Assembly (NCBI GenBank): GCA_017462785.1
Contig: JAFTQJ010000071.1
Coordinates: 1-57,418 of the forward strand
DNA: 57,418 nucleotides
Source of the DNA: Oscillospiraceae bacterium
Lineage (GTDB): Bacteria > Bacillota > Clostridia > Oscillospirales > Ruminococcaceae
Direction of reading: 5' to 3'
The first letter of the stretch is position 1, and every line of letters starts with the position of its first letter. Below, in pieces: positions 49,165-57,418 of the stretch. Made by a program: the position numbers and the translations under genes. The notes beneath the pieces are model-generated. The model did no database searches and was not told the origin of the DNA. It saw only the letters and a program-made list of their open reading frames with translations.

Positions 49165-51837
49165 TTATACAGGAAGCTTATCCAGAATCTTAACAACGAA
49201 CTTGAGAATGTTCAGTGCGTCAGCAGAAGAAGGAGCACCATCGCCGTCTACGTCTGCATTTGCAGCACCTTCGTCAGAAAGCTTTTCACCGCACATCAGG
49301 TTCTTGTTCAGAGTCAGTACGTCAGCAATAGAAACCTGACCGTCACAGTTAACGTCACCGTAAACTACGTCGGAGGAAACATCAGAAGAGCCGAGGATGT
49401 ATGCACCGGTGATGGTCGCATTGGAGGTATCTGCTGCCTCGCCTGCTGCATCGTTTGCCCACCAAACCTGAGCTGTCAGATTCTTCTGTTCCAGCAGACC
49501 TGCTGCTGCCGCAGCAACGATCTTTTCATCTGTAACCTCTTCGCCGTCCAGAGAAACCTGGAAGAGCTTGGTCATATCCATCTCAATATCGCCGGAGCCG
49601 CTTGCTTCCCACTGAACTGCTACCCAGTAAGTTGTACCGTCAACGTCAACATTGCCAGCTACGCAGCCGTTTGCATAGGGGATGCCTGTTGCAAGCTCAA
49701 CCTGCAGATAGAGGGTTTCGCCCACTGCCTGCGGGAGTGTGATCGCATAGCCGTCCGTTGTTTCCTTCACAGTACCTTCTACAACATCCTTATCCTCAGG
49801 AGTATCGGTAGGTTCTGTCGGATCGTCCGGCTCAGTTGTATCCGGAACGCTGTCAGAGAGCCAAGCATCAACAAACTTCACATCAGCTGTATCACCCTTA
49901 TCAGCACCAACACCTGCATACCATACCTGTGCCTGGAAAGAGGTTACTTCAGTCTTGAGGATCTCAGCGAGCTGGGAAATGATTGCTTCGTCAGTTACAA
50001 CATCGCCGTCAGCTGTAGTAACATTGTAGAAATCATCTGTATCAACCTCTACAACGCCCTCAGCAGTTGCTTCCCAGTTGATATTTGCCCAGTAATAGGT
50101 GTCGCCGATCATGGAACCTGCACCGATACCGCCGTTTGCATAGTCCACATCACCGGAGAATTCAACCTCAACAAAGAAGGATTCACCAACAGCCTCGGGG
50201 AAGATCAGGGCAGTATAGCCGTCTTCCTCAACGACCTTTGCATGACCCTCTTCGGGTGCCTCGGTGGGAACGATCTCTTCAGTGGGCTCCGTTTCCTCAG
50301 GAACGAAGTCGGACCCTTTGAACTCATAGGTCTTGTAATCCGGCAGCTCATCCAGTGTGATTACGGTTTCGCTCTGATAGAGTTTTGTCAGGGTGTCGGG
50401 GTTGTTCATCAGGGTGAGGAATTTGCCGTTATCCTGATCGCCCTCATACCACGGGCAGAAGTACAGCCAGTAAGCATTCTCGGAAGTCATGTTGTCCAGT
50501 GCCGGAATGGTGTCGCACTCTGACAGAGCGATCATCTTGCCGTACTTGTTGTACATGCCAACCAGACTATTGAATGTGGAGGAAATCGCACTCTCATTGG
50601 GGTTGTTTGCGGATGCGTTGTACTTGTCATAGCCAACGATGTCCACATAGTCATTGCCCGGATACCAGTTGAAGGAATTGCCATAGGTGTAGCTGTTGAA
50701 TTCCCAAACGAGGTTATGCAGGCCGTACTCCTCAGTCAGAGTCTTGTAGAGGAGCTGCCAGAGTGCCTTATAGGTCGTGGAACCATCCTTGCCCCACCAG
50801 AACCAGGAAGCGGATTCGCCGCCGCCGCCTTCAGCCTCATGGAACGGACGGAACAGAAGCGGAACGCCTGCATCCTGCAGCTGCTTCAGCTCAGTTGCCA
50901 GCAGATCCACAGCATCCATGAAGTACAGATACTCCTTGGAGGTCTTGTCTGTCAGGATCTTTGTCGGGCTGAAATCGGTGGTTACACCGTAGGTTGCGTT
51001 GCTCCAGTCAACCTTGTCGCCTACATTGTAGGTGGACATGTCCTTCGGAACGTTGATATGCCAGGAAGCAGTTGCAATACCGCCCTTTTCATTTACCCAA
51101 TCAATCACACGCTCTGTTGTGCCGTCATCCCAGCCATACAGAGAGTTGTAGTTCATGAAGTCGAAGCCACGGATCGCCGGATATTCGCCGGTCAGATCGT
51201 AGAGATAGTCAAATTCCCACTCATAGTTGCCGTTGTGACCGCCGCCGTAGGTTTCCTGCTGACCGGATACGATGTAGTCACCATACATGTCAGCCATGTA
51301 GTTCATCAGACCCTGTGCTTCAGCTGTTGCCTTCGGGTCGCTCAGGATGTTGCACTTGTTCAGGGTTTCCAGCTCAGCAGTAGCGATGGAAACATAGTCG
51401 AACAGAGTCCAGCCCCAGGAACCAACGATGGTCACTGTGTTCTCACCCTCATTGAGCTTTACAGTGCCGAACTTGATCTCCTCAAAGCCGGTACCTTCGG
51501 GGAAGCTTACATTGCCCTGATTTTCGCCGTTGACTTCCAAACCCTGTACCTTATCGCCATAGATCGCAGCATAACCGATGGAAAGGTCATACATACCGGT
51601 CTCCGGTGCAGTAACAGTTACGGAAACGGTGTCAGTGTTGTCCTGCAGGAACACATAGCCGGTACCGGAATAGCCGGACTGCTCGGACATGACAGTCGCA
51701 GAACCTGTCTGTGTACCATTTTCGAACTCGAACTTTGTTTCGGCAGCAGTGGAACCGAACGGAACTGTCATCAGACAATTCACTGCCAGTGCACATGCCA
51801 TACCCCCGCCAATTAATCTTTTCTTAAGCATATACAT
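49165..51837 (-). CDS. Cellulosomal GH26 beta-mannanase with CBM, duplicated modules and dockerin
   Basis: A secreted 890-residue enzyme. Signal peptide 1-32; CBM35-like domain 33-158 (FEFENG...YSGTGYVF); GH26 barrel about 163-500 with acid/base Glu334 in FRPFHEAEG and nucleophile Glu440 in IALSEC. After an Asp/Glu/Thr/Pro linker come two homologous beta modules of about 125 residues (534-662 and 686-816; shared YANG, TYYW/TTYW and AQVWxA blocks) of unknown binding function, then a dockerin (826-884) with loops GDVNCDGQVS and ADVDGDGAPS. It cleaves beta-1,4-mannan on the cell surface or in a cellulosome. A SD of AAGGA supports ATG 51837; ATG 51831 is possible. Confidence 0.93.
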   Translation of the reverse strand: MYMLKKRLIGGGMACALAVNCLMTVPFGSTAAETKFEFENGTQTGSATVMSEQSGYSGTGYVFLQDNTDTVSVTVTAPETGMYDLSIGYAAIYGDKVQGLEVNGENQGNVSFPEGTGFEEIKFGTVKLNEGENTVTIVGSWGWTLFDYVSIATAELETLNKCNILSDPKATAEAQGLMNYMADMYGDYIVSGQQETYGGGHNGNYEWEFDYLYDLTGEYPAIRGFDFMNYNSLYGWDDGTTERVIDWVNEKGGIATASWHINVPKDMSTYNVGDKVDWSNATYGVTTDFSPTKILTDKTSKEYLYFMDAVDLLATELKQLQDAGVPLLFRPFHEAEGGGGESASWFWWGKDGSTTYKALWQLLYKTLTEEYGLHNLVWEFNSYTYGNSFNWYPGNDYVDIVGYDKYNASANNPNESAISSTFNSLVGMYNKYGKMIALSECDTIPALDNMTSENAYWLYFCPWYEGDQDNGKFLTLMNNPDTLTKLYQSETVITLDELPDYKTYEFKGSDFVPEETEPTEEIVPTEAPEEGHAKVVEEDGYTALIFPEAVGESFFVEVEFSGDVDYANGGIGAGSMIGDTYYWANINWEATAEGVVEVDTDDFYNVTTADGDVVTDEAIISQLAEILKTEVTSFQAQVWYAGVGADKGDTADVKFVDAWLSDSVPDTTEPDDPTEPTDTPEDKDVVEGTVKETTDGYAITLPQAVGETLYLQVELATGIPYANGCVAGNVDVDGTTYWVAVQWEASGSGDIEMDMTKLFQVSLDGEEVTDEKIVAAAAAGLLEQKNLTAQVWWANDAAGEAADTSNATITGAYILGSSDVSSDVVYGDVNCDGQVSIADVLTLNKNLMCGEKLSDEGAANADVDGDGAPSSADALNILKFVVKILDKLPV

Positions 51838-51860
51838 TCTTCCTTCCTTAAATTAAGTAG

Positions 51861-51877
51861 CACTGTTAACTACAGTG
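51861..51877. promoter_or_regulatory. Palindrome downstream of the GH26 promoter
   Basis: CACTGT and ACAGTG are inverted repeats separated by TAACT, at about +3 to +19 of the GH26 transcript. The site is where a repressor such as a LacI-type regulator would act; none is encoded nearby. Confidence 0.5.
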
Positions 51878-51885
51878 TATAACTA

Positions 51886-51914
51886 ATTTTAACATGGATT
51901 CCAGTGTTTGTCAA
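51886..51914 (-). promoter_or_regulatory. Promoter of the GH26 mannanase gene
   Basis: Minus-strand TTGACA (51914-51909) and TAAAAT (51891-51886), 17-nt spacer. The remaining 51915-52030 stretch is AT-rich and shows nothing else. Confidence 0.8.
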
Positions 51915-52033
51915 TATATTTTTGTATATTTCTGAAATTTTCACCTGATTTTTGGAGGAATGCACAAATTTTAGTTTATCTTTAAAACATTTTAACTAAA
52001 ATTAAGCTGATTTTAAGAAATTTACTTACTGAC

Positions 52034-52060
52034 AAAAAAAGAGAGAGCCGAGGCTCTCTC
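52034..52060 (-). terminator. Terminator of the str/tuf operon
   Basis: GAGAGAGCC and GGCTCTCTC pair closely around GA; on the minus strand seven T follow, 21 nt after the tuf stop. Confidence 0.9.
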
Positions 52061-52081
52061 TTCTGGATTCGATAGAATCAA

Positions 52082-53281
52082 TTATTCGTTGATAGCGATA
52101 ACAACGCCGGAACCAACTGTTCTACCACCCTCACGGATAGCGAAACGGAGGTTCTGCTCGATAGCGATAGGAGTGATCAGCTCAACATCCATCTCTACGT
52201 TGTCGCCAGGACGGCACATTTCTACGCCCTCCGGCAGAGTTACGATACCAGTAACGTCAGTTGTTCTGAAATAGAACTGCGGTCTGTAGTTGTTGAAGAA
52301 CGGTGTGTGACGGCCGCCTTCTTCCTTCTTCAGAACGTAAACCTGACCCTTGAACTTTGTGTGGGGGTTGATGGAGCCGGGCTTGCAGAGAACCTGACCT
52401 CTTTCAACGTCCTTTCTCTGAACACCACGGAGCAGAGCACCTACGTTGTCACCAGCCTCAGCAAAGTCGAGCTGCTTTCTGAACATTTCCAGACCAGTTA
52501 CTGTAGTCTTGGAGCTCTCATCCTTCAGACCAACGATCTCAACTTCCTCACCAACGTTCAGACGGCCTCTCTCTACACGGCCTGTTACTACAGTACCACG
52601 GCCAGAGATGGTCATTGTATCCTCGATCGGCATCAGGAACGGCTTAGCATCGTCTCTCTCAGGAGTCGGAATGTAGGAGTCTACGTTTGCCATCAGTTCG
52701 AGAATCGGAGCATATGCCGGATCGGACAGATCATCGGGAGCATTCAGAGCAGCCAGAGCAGAGCCCTTAACGATCGGAATATCATCACCCGGGAACTCGT
52801 ATTCAGACAGAGTATCACGGATATCCATCTCTACGAGCTCGAGCAGCTCTTCGTCGTCAACCTGGTCAGCCTTGTTCATGAATACAACGATAGCCGGTAC
52901 GCCTACCTGACGAGCCAGCAGGATGTGCTCCTTAGTCTGAGCCATCGGGCCGTCGGAAGAAGCTACTACGAGGATAGCACCGTCCATCTGAGCAGCACCT
53001 GTGATCATGTTCTTTACATAGTCAGCATGTCCAGGGCAGTCAACGTGAGCATAGTGACGAGCATCTGTCTCATACTCAACGTGAGCGGTGTTGATTGTGA
53101 TACCACGCTCTCTCTCCTCGGGAGCCTTGTCGATCATGTCATATGCCTCGTACTGAGCCTGACCCTTCAGAGCGAGAGTCTTTGTGATAGCTGCAGTCAG
53201 AGTTGTCTTACCGTGGTCAACGTGACCAATTGTACCAATATTTACATGGGGCTTGGTACGTTCAAATTTTGCCTTTGCCAT
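52082..53281 (-). CDS. tuf: Elongation factor Tu
   Basis: A 399-residue GTPase delivering aminoacyl-tRNA to the ribosome. [14 protein letters not shown] is G1, [14 protein letters not shown] the switch region, [13 protein letters not shown]3, MNKADQV G4 and GSALAAL G5; beta domains 2 and 3 follow. Codon use is strongly biased, as in highly expressed genes. The gene follows fusA but has its own consensus promoter in a 134-nt gap, with an inverted repeat around the -10. Confidence 0.98.
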   Translation of the reverse strand: MAKAKFERTKPHVNIGTIGHVDHGKTTLTAAITKTLALKGQAQYEAYDMIDKAPEERERGITINTAHVEYETDARHYAHVDCPGHADYVKNMITGAAQMDGAILVVASSDGPMAQTKEHILLARQVGVPAIVVFMNKADQVDDEELLELVEMDIRDTLSEYEFPGDDIPIVKGSALAALNAPDDLSDPAYAPILELMANVDSYIPTPERDDAKPFLMPIEDTMTISGRGTVVTGRVERGRLNVGEEVEIVGLKDESSKTTVTGLEMFRKQLDFAEAGDNVGALLRGVQRKDVERGQVLCKPGSINPHTKFKGQVYVLKKEEGGRHTPFFNNYRPQFYFRTTDVTGIVTLPEGVEMCRPGDNVEMDVELITPIAIEQNLRFAIREGGRTVGSGVVIAINE

Positions 53282-53313
53282 TGGAAGTTTCCTCCTTTAA
53301 TTACTGTATTTTA

Positions 53314-53348
53314 CAGCAGTATGATATTTATATTATACCATACTGCTG
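53314..53348. promoter_or_regulatory. Perfect 10-bp inverted repeat bracketing the tuf -10 box
   Basis: CAGCAGTATG (53314-53323) and CATACTGCTG (53339-53348) are exact reverse complements separated by 15 nt that contain the -10 and the expected start. Because one arm lies upstream of +1, it cannot fold in the mRNA from this promoter; in a fusA readthrough transcript it could. An operator is the simplest reading; the factor is unknown. Confidence 0.6.
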
Positions 53349-53360
53349 CATGAATTGCAA
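53332..53360 (-). promoter_or_regulatory. Internal promoter of tuf
   Basis: Minus-strand TTGCAA (53360-53355) and TATAAT (53337-53332), 17-nt spacer, 51 nt before the tuf ATG. It lets tuf be made in excess of the other str genes. Confidence 0.85.
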
Positions 53361-53415
53361 GTGTTTTTTGAAAAAAACCTGCGAAATCATATAAATTTAT
53401 TGCTAAAGGGTATGA

Positions 53416-55497
53416 TTATCCCTTCTTGCCTCTGGAAGTCATGATGCTTTCTGCGATGTTCTTCGGAACTTCTCTGTAGCTGTGAGGCTCCATTGCATAC
53501 TGACCACGTCCCTGTGTGTTGGAACGCAGCTGGTTGGAATAACCAAACATTTCAGAAAGCGGAACAAGTGCGTCTACCTGTACAGTACCCGGTCTTGTCT
53601 CCTGACCCTGGATCTCACCACGGCGGGAGCTGAGGTCACCGATTACGTTACCCAGATATTCATCGGGAGCGATAACTGCAACCTTCATGATCGGTTCCAT
53701 CAGGATCGGCTCTGCCTTACGCATAGCTTCCTTGAATGCCATAGAACCAGCGATCTTAAATGCCATTTCAGAGGAGTCAACTTCATGGTAAGAACCATCA
53801 TACAGCTCAACCTTAACGTCAACTACCTGATAGCCTGCCAGAATACCAGCCTGCATAGCACCCTTGATACCAGCATCAACAGCGGGGATATATTCCTTCG
53901 GGATGGAGCCGCCGACTACGGAGTTTACGAACTCGTAGCCCTTACCGGACTCATTCGGAGCAACACGGATCTTAACGTGACCGTACTGACCGCTACCACC
54001 GGACTGCTTCTTGTACTTGTGGTCAACATCTGCTGTGCCCTTGATGGTTTCCTTATAGGATACCTGCGGAGCACCTACATTTGCCTCAACCTTGAACTCA
54101 CGGAGCAGTCTGTCAACGATGATATCGAGGTGAAGCTCACCCATACCAGCGATGATGGTCTGACCGGTTTCTTCATCAGTCCATGTGCGGAATGTCGGAT
54201 CCTCTTCAGCCAGCTTTGCGAGAGCAACACCCATTTTCTCCTGACCAGCCTTGGTCTTCGGCTCGATTGCCAGATTGATAACCGGCTCCGGGAATTCCAT
54301 GGACTCGAGGATTACAGGATGATCTTCATCGCAGAGGGTATCACCGGTTGTGGTCTGCTTCAGACCGATTGCAGCTGCAATATCACCGGAATATACCTTG
54401 TCCAGCTCCTTACGGCTGTTAGCGTGCATCTGTACGATACGACCGATTCTCTCATGCTTGCCCTTTGTAGAATTGAGTACGCCGGAACCAGCTTCAAGAA
54501 CGCCGGAATATACACGGAAGAATGTCAGCTTACCAACGAACGGGTCTGTTGCAATCTTGAATGCAAGTGCAGCAAACGGCTCGTCATCGGAAGAAGGACA
54601 TACTCTCTCTTCGCCTGTCTCAACGTCGATACCCTTGATGTCATCAACGTCTGTCGGAGCAGGCATATAATCAACAATTGCATCCAGCAGCTTCTGAACA
54701 CCCTTGTTCTTATAGGAAGTACCACAAACAACCGGTACCATTGTGTTAGCAATACAGGACTTTCTGATGCAGTTCTTGATCTCGTCGATTGTGAGCTCCT
54801 CACCTGCAAAATACTTCTCCATCAGCTCGTCATCCTGCTCAGCAACATGCTCCAGCAGGGACTCACGATATTCCTCAGCCTTTTCAACCATGTCTTCCGG
54901 AATCTCCTCAACACGGATGTCCTTGCCAAGATCATCGTAATATACATAAGCCTTCATTTCAACCAGGTCAATAATGCCCTTGAAGGTCTCTTCAGCACCG
55001 ATCGGCAGCTGAATCGGAACAGCGTTACACTTCAGTCTGTCACGCATCATATCTACAACACGGTAGAAATCTGCACCCATGATATCCATCTTGTTGACAT
55101 AAGCCATTCTCGGTACCTTGTACTTGTCAGCCTGTCTCCAAACGGTCTCGGACTGAGGCTCAACGCCGCCCTTTGCACAGAGAACAGTTACAGAACCGTC
55201 GAGTACACGCAGGGACCGCTCAACCTCTACAGTGAAGTCAACGTGTCCGGGTGTGTCGATGATGTTGAGTCTGTGACCTGCCCAGTATGCTGTTGTTGCA
55301 GCAGAGGTAATTGTGATACCTCTCTCCTGCTCCTGCTCCATCCAGTCCATGGTCGCTGCACCCTCGTGGGTCTCACCGATCTTGTAGTTTACACCGGTAT
55401 AGAACAGAATACGCTCTGTGGTCGTAGTCTTACCAGCATCAATATGAGCCATGATGCCGATATTTCTGGTACGCTCCAGTGAACAATCTCTTGCCAT
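53416..55497 (-). CDS. fusA: Elongation factor G
   Basis: A 693-residue translocase GTPase. [16 protein letters not shown] is G1, [11 protein letters not shown] the switch, [16 protein letters not shown]3, [11 protein letters not shown]4; domains II-V follow, with [18 protein letters not shown] in domain IV and the closing [21 protein letters not shown]. It promotes translocation and, with RRF, recycling. Normal length. AAAGGAGAA precedes the ATG; 39 nt after rpsG. Confidence 0.98.
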   Translation of the reverse strand: MARDCSLERTRNIGIMAHIDAGKTTTTERILFYTGVNYKIGETHEGAATMDWMEQEQERGITITSAATTAYWAGHRLNIIDTPGHVDFTVEVERSLRVLDGSVTVLCAKGGVEPQSETVWRQADKYKVPRMAYVNKMDIMGADFYRVVDMMRDRLKCNAVPIQLPIGAEETFKGIIDLVEMKAYVYYDDLGKDIRVEEIPEDMVEKAEEYRESLLEHVAEQDDELMEKYFAGEELTIDEIKNCIRKSCIANTMVPVVCGTSYKNKGVQKLLDAIVDYMPAPTDVDDIKGIDVETGEERVCPSSDDEPFAALAFKIATDPFVGKLTFFRVYSGVLEAGSGVLNSTKGKHERIGRIVQMHANSRKELDKVYSGDIAAAIGLKQTTTGDTLCDEDHPVILESMEFPEPVINLAIEPKTKAGQEKMGVALAKLAEEDPTFRTWTDEETGQTIIAGMGELHLDIIVDRLLREFKVEANVGAPQVSYKETIKGTADVDHKYKKQSGGSGQYGHVKIRVAPNESGKGYEFVNSVVGGSIPKEYIPAVDAGIKGAMQAGILAGYQVVDVKVELYDGSYHEVDSSEMAFKIAGSMAFKEAMRKAEPILMEPIMKVAVIAPDEYLGNVIGDLSSRRGEIQGQETRPGTVQVDALVPLSEMFGYSNQLRSNTQGRGQYAMEPHSYREVPKNIAESIMTSRGKKG

Positions 55498-55536
55498 AAT
55501 TCTTCTCCTTTATCAGCGGATTTGCAATCTGGCAAA

Positions 55537-56007
55537 TTACCAGCGGTAGTGAGCAAACGCCTTGTTTGCTTCTGCCATCTTGTGTGTATCGTCACGCTTC
55601 TTGCATGCACCGCCAACACCGTTGAGTGCATCAAGGATCTCACCAGCAAGTCTTTCCTTCATGGTCTTTTCGTTACGCTCTCTGGAATACTTGGTGATCC
55701 ATCTCAGACCCAGAGTCTGCTTTCTTTCCGGACGAACTTCCATCGGAACCTGGTAAGTTGCACCGCCCAGACGGCGAGCCTTAACTTCCAGCTGAGGCAT
55801 AATGTTTTCCATAGCCTCTTCGAAAACTTCCAGTGCATCTCTGCCGGTCTTTTCAGCGACAATGTCAAATGCACCATAAACGATCTTCTGTGCTACGCCC
55901 TTCTTACCGTCCAGCATCACGTTGTTGATCAGACGTGTCACCAGCTTGGAATTGTATACAGGGTCCTGCAGTACATCACGCTTTGCGATTTTACCTCTTC
56001 TCGGCAT
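55537..56007 (-). CDS. rpsG: 30S ribosomal protein S7
   Basis: A 156-residue S7, starting [20 protein letters not shown] and containing [19 protein letters not shown] and [21 protein letters not shown], all standard; the basic start and helices bind the 3' domain of 16S rRNA. The frame is open 30 codons upstream, but ATG 56007 has AAGGAGGG and gives the usual length. The 168-nt gap to rpsL is longer than usual and holds small hairpins (CCACA...TGTGG and CCTGT...ACAGG), a possible site for S7 autoregulation. Confidence 0.97.
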   Translation of the reverse strand: MPRRGKIAKRDVLQDPVYNSKLVTRLINNVMLDGKKGVAQKIVYGAFDIVAEKTGRDALEVFEEAMENIMPQLEVKARRLGGATYQVPMEVRPERKQTLGLRWITKYSRERNEKTMKERLAGEILDALNGVGGACKKRDDTHKMAEANKAFAHYRW

Positions 56008-56175
56008 TTCGCTTCCCTCCTTCACATTGATTCGTGAATTCATAGGTACTCGTCCTGTTGTCACAGGCACGTCACGCCAACGCAGAGGATCTCGCATATC
56101 TATATGAAGATCTCCACATCAGCTGTGGTAATCCTAATTCACTTAAATTAATTGTTTTGCGGCTTTCAGAAATTC

Positions 56176-56598
56176 TTACTTCTTGCCAGCCTTCGGTCTC
56201 TTAGCACCGTACTTGGAACGAGCCTGCTGTCTGTTTGCTACGCCCTGTGCGTCCAGTGCACCACGGATGATGTGGTAACGTACACCAGGAAGGTCCTTTA
56301 CACGTCCGCCACGGATCAGAACCACGCTATGTTCCTGCAGGTTGTGACCGATACCGGGGATGTAGGATGTAACCTCGTAGCCGTTTGTCAGCTTTACTCT
56401 TGCGATCTTACGCATAGCAGAGTTCGGCTTCTTCGGAGTTGTTGTCTTAACAACTGTGCAAACGCCTCTCTTCTGCGGAGCACTCTGGTTGATCTGCACC
56501 TTCTTCTTTGCATTGTAACCCTTCTGCAGAGCCGGTGCGGTAGACTTGGACTCCAGCTGCTTTCTGCCCTTGCGTACGAGCTGATTAAATGTCGGCAT
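56176..56598 (-). CDS. rpsL: 30S ribosomal protein S12
   Basis: A 140-residue S12 at the decoding centre: [19 protein letters not shown], then [18 protein letters not shown] (the streptomycin-site Lys lies in this block), and [15 protein letters not shown] (second streptomycin site) with a basic tail [14 protein letters not shown]. It is the first gene of the str operon, with AAGGAGG before the ATG and a consensus promoter 58 nt upstream. Confidence 0.98.
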   Translation of the reverse strand: MPTFNQLVRKGRKQLESKSTAPALQKGYNAKKKVQINQSAPQKRGVCTVVKTTTPKKPNSAMRKIARVKLTNGYEVTSYIPGIGHNLQEHSVVLIRGGRVKDLPGVRYHIIRGALDAQGVANRQQARSKYGAKRPKAGKK

Positions 56599-56655
56599 GA
56601 TATTTCCTCCTTTTCAAGAAATGTTACACGATATATTACAATCGCATACCATGAT

Positions 56656-56684
56656 ATTATACACCAAAATCCGCTTCTTGTCAA
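56656..56684 (-). promoter_or_regulatory. Promoter of the str operon
   Basis: Minus-strand TTGACA (56684-56679) and TATAAT (56661-56656), 17-nt spacer, giving a leader of about 50 nt before rpsL. Confidence 0.9.
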
Positions 56685-56763
56685 TACTTTTTTTCGTTTT
56701 CCCTTTCGGAGACCGGAAATGTTTTAGAAAATCACATGTTAAAAAATGTGGAAAATATACAAA

Positions 56764-57418
56764 TCACTCAAAATACAGTCCCCTTGTATTACCAACGATC
56801 CCGATATAGCTGTTTCCGGTATTGACCCGAAGCTCCGTTCCATCCGCTGCATAGCAGACGATGGGCGAACGGTCATCCGCCTTTTCCCAGCGGATGCTCT
56901 CCATTCCGCCGAGAGAAACATAATAGCCGCTGCCGCCTTCCAATTCCACCCTGCGGAGATAGTTTGCGTCATCAAGATAGGAAATATCCGTCTGAAGGAC
57001 AAAAACATTGGAAAAAGCAAGCTGCTGTGAGGCATGTCCATCCATCTGGGGCGAGCCGTTATGGTCAGCGTAGTAGAGCTTGGCAGCCGGATCATAGGTG
57101 AAGCCCGTGCTGCTGCTCTCCGAAAATGAGATCACCGCCCTTGTGCACGCCGCTTCCGCTGGTGTTTCGGCAGTTTCCGCAAAATCAAACAGCGTGTCAC
57201 GGCTGACGGCATACTCACGGATGCCGTACTGTTCCATCGCCGCCGGAATATCCGAGCCACGCAGATAGCCCGTGTGCTCCGAGCTGTATCTGCCGACACG
57301 CTCCGGATCACGGTAGAACAGGAGCGAATGCTCCAGATCGCCGCCGTCAAAGCGATCGATGTTCAGGGCACTGAGGATGGACGCTGCATGGAACTGCTCC
57401 GCACCCCAATGGCAGTAA
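56764..57418 (-). CDS. DUF3048 (YerB-like) protein, 5' end cut by the window
   Basis: The frame is open from the right edge of the window to the TGA at 56764 (218 codons visible), so the start lies outside; the ATG at 57237 is internal. Visible are HWGAEQFHAASILSALNIDR near the edge, RDPERVGRYSSEHT, a FTYDPAAKLYYADHNGSPQM block and the closing TGNSYIGIVGN, matching the C-terminal half of DUF3048 lipoproteins (Bacillus YerB), predicted to be anchored outside the membrane. Function unknown. It lies directly upstream of rpsL, where rpoC is found in many genomes. Confidence 0.75.
   Translation of the reverse strand, partial: YCHWGAEQFHAASILSALNIDRFDGGDLEHSLLFYRDPERVGRYSSEHTGYLRGSDIPAAMEQYGIREYAVSRDTLFDFAETAETPAEAACTRAVISFSESSSTGFTYDPAAKLYYADHNGSPQMDGHASQQLAFSNVFVLQTDISYLDDANYLRRVELEGGSGYYVSLGGMESIRWEKADDRSPIVCYAADGTELRVNTGNSYIGIVGNTRGLYFE

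Noticed and set aside
53482-55482. 666-codon plus-strand frame across fusA
   Set aside because: Antisense shadow of EF-G with no ribosome site and no recognisable protein.
56008-56097. 30-codon in-frame extension of rpsG
   Set aside because: S7 has its normal 156 residues and a good ribosome site at ATG 56007; the upstream codons read as spacer RNA.
1-57418. tRNA, rRNA, transposase, integrase or prophage genes
   Set aside because: None was recognised on reading both strands; gaps are short and are explained by promoters, terminators and repeats.

Overview
The window looks like chromosomal DNA of an anaerobic, plant-fibre-degrading Firmicute of the Ruminococcus type (Oscillospiraceae). The clues are two secreted enzymes with type I dockerins (a CE3-like esterase and a GH26 mannanase), a reverse rubrerythrin beside a PerR-type regulator, the [FeFe]-hydrogenase maturase HydE, a GlgC/GlgD glycogen operon, SpoIIE, and strong AGGAGG ribosome sites with near-consensus sigma-A promoters (17-nt spacers). 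No rRNA, tRNA, CRISPR array, transposase or prophage gene was seen. Species assignment is inference.

Layout. 1-3.5 kb: a hairpin-rich repeat, a VOC protein, an SGNH lipoprotein and a divergent dockerin esterase. 3.5-5.2 kb: an unknown gene and the perR/reverse-rubrerythrin pair. 5.3-11.2 kb: glycogen operon glgB-glgC-glgD-glgA (minus strand). 11.4-13.7 kb: spoIIE. 13.9-14.9 kb: an AT-rich pair of unknown genes. 14.9-20 kb: ksgA with two FAD oxidoreductases, degV, trmL. 20.1-23.5 kb: a small membrane protein, ruvX behind a 114-bp tandem repeat, DUF4272, a glycosyltransferase, an unknown gene, a GNAT protein. 23.5-27.8 kb: pyrC-pyrF-pyrK-pyrD behind a leader that looks like a transcription attenuator. 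27.8-29.3 kb: hydE and an unknown gene. 29.4-33.1 kb: a GntR-regulated ABC exporter and a PadR/DUF2812 pair. 33.1-35.7 kb: nadE-pyrE. 36-41.7 kb: MATE pump, ADP-ribosylglycohydrolase, and a beta-CASP nuclease/SGNH/AIM24 operon. 41.7-43.9 kb: a D,D-carboxypeptidase followed by a VanY-like protein that has lost key residues. 44-49 kb: rpmE, yigZ, then the replication/transcription operon dgt-dnaG-rpoD. 49.2-51.8 kb: GH26 mannanase. 52-56.6 kb: rpsL-rpsG-fusA-tuf, with tuf carrying its own promoter. The window ends in a DUF3048 gene cut by the edge.

How the parts fit: extracellular hemicellulose attack (GH26, CE3, other SGNH enzymes), intracellular carbon storage as glycogen, pyrimidine and NAD synthesis, oxygen/peroxide defence, and core information processing. 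The points most worth follow-up are the pyr leader (promoter, SD-in-loop hairpin, 11-codon leader ORF whose stop lies in a terminator), a perfect 10-bp inverted repeat bracketing the tuf -10 box, the tandem repeat that copies the ruvX start into two 32-codon micro-ORFs, a spoIIE promoter with 21-nt spacing, and the degenerate VanY protein. Many long ORFs antisense to real genes exist; they are coding shadows and were left out.
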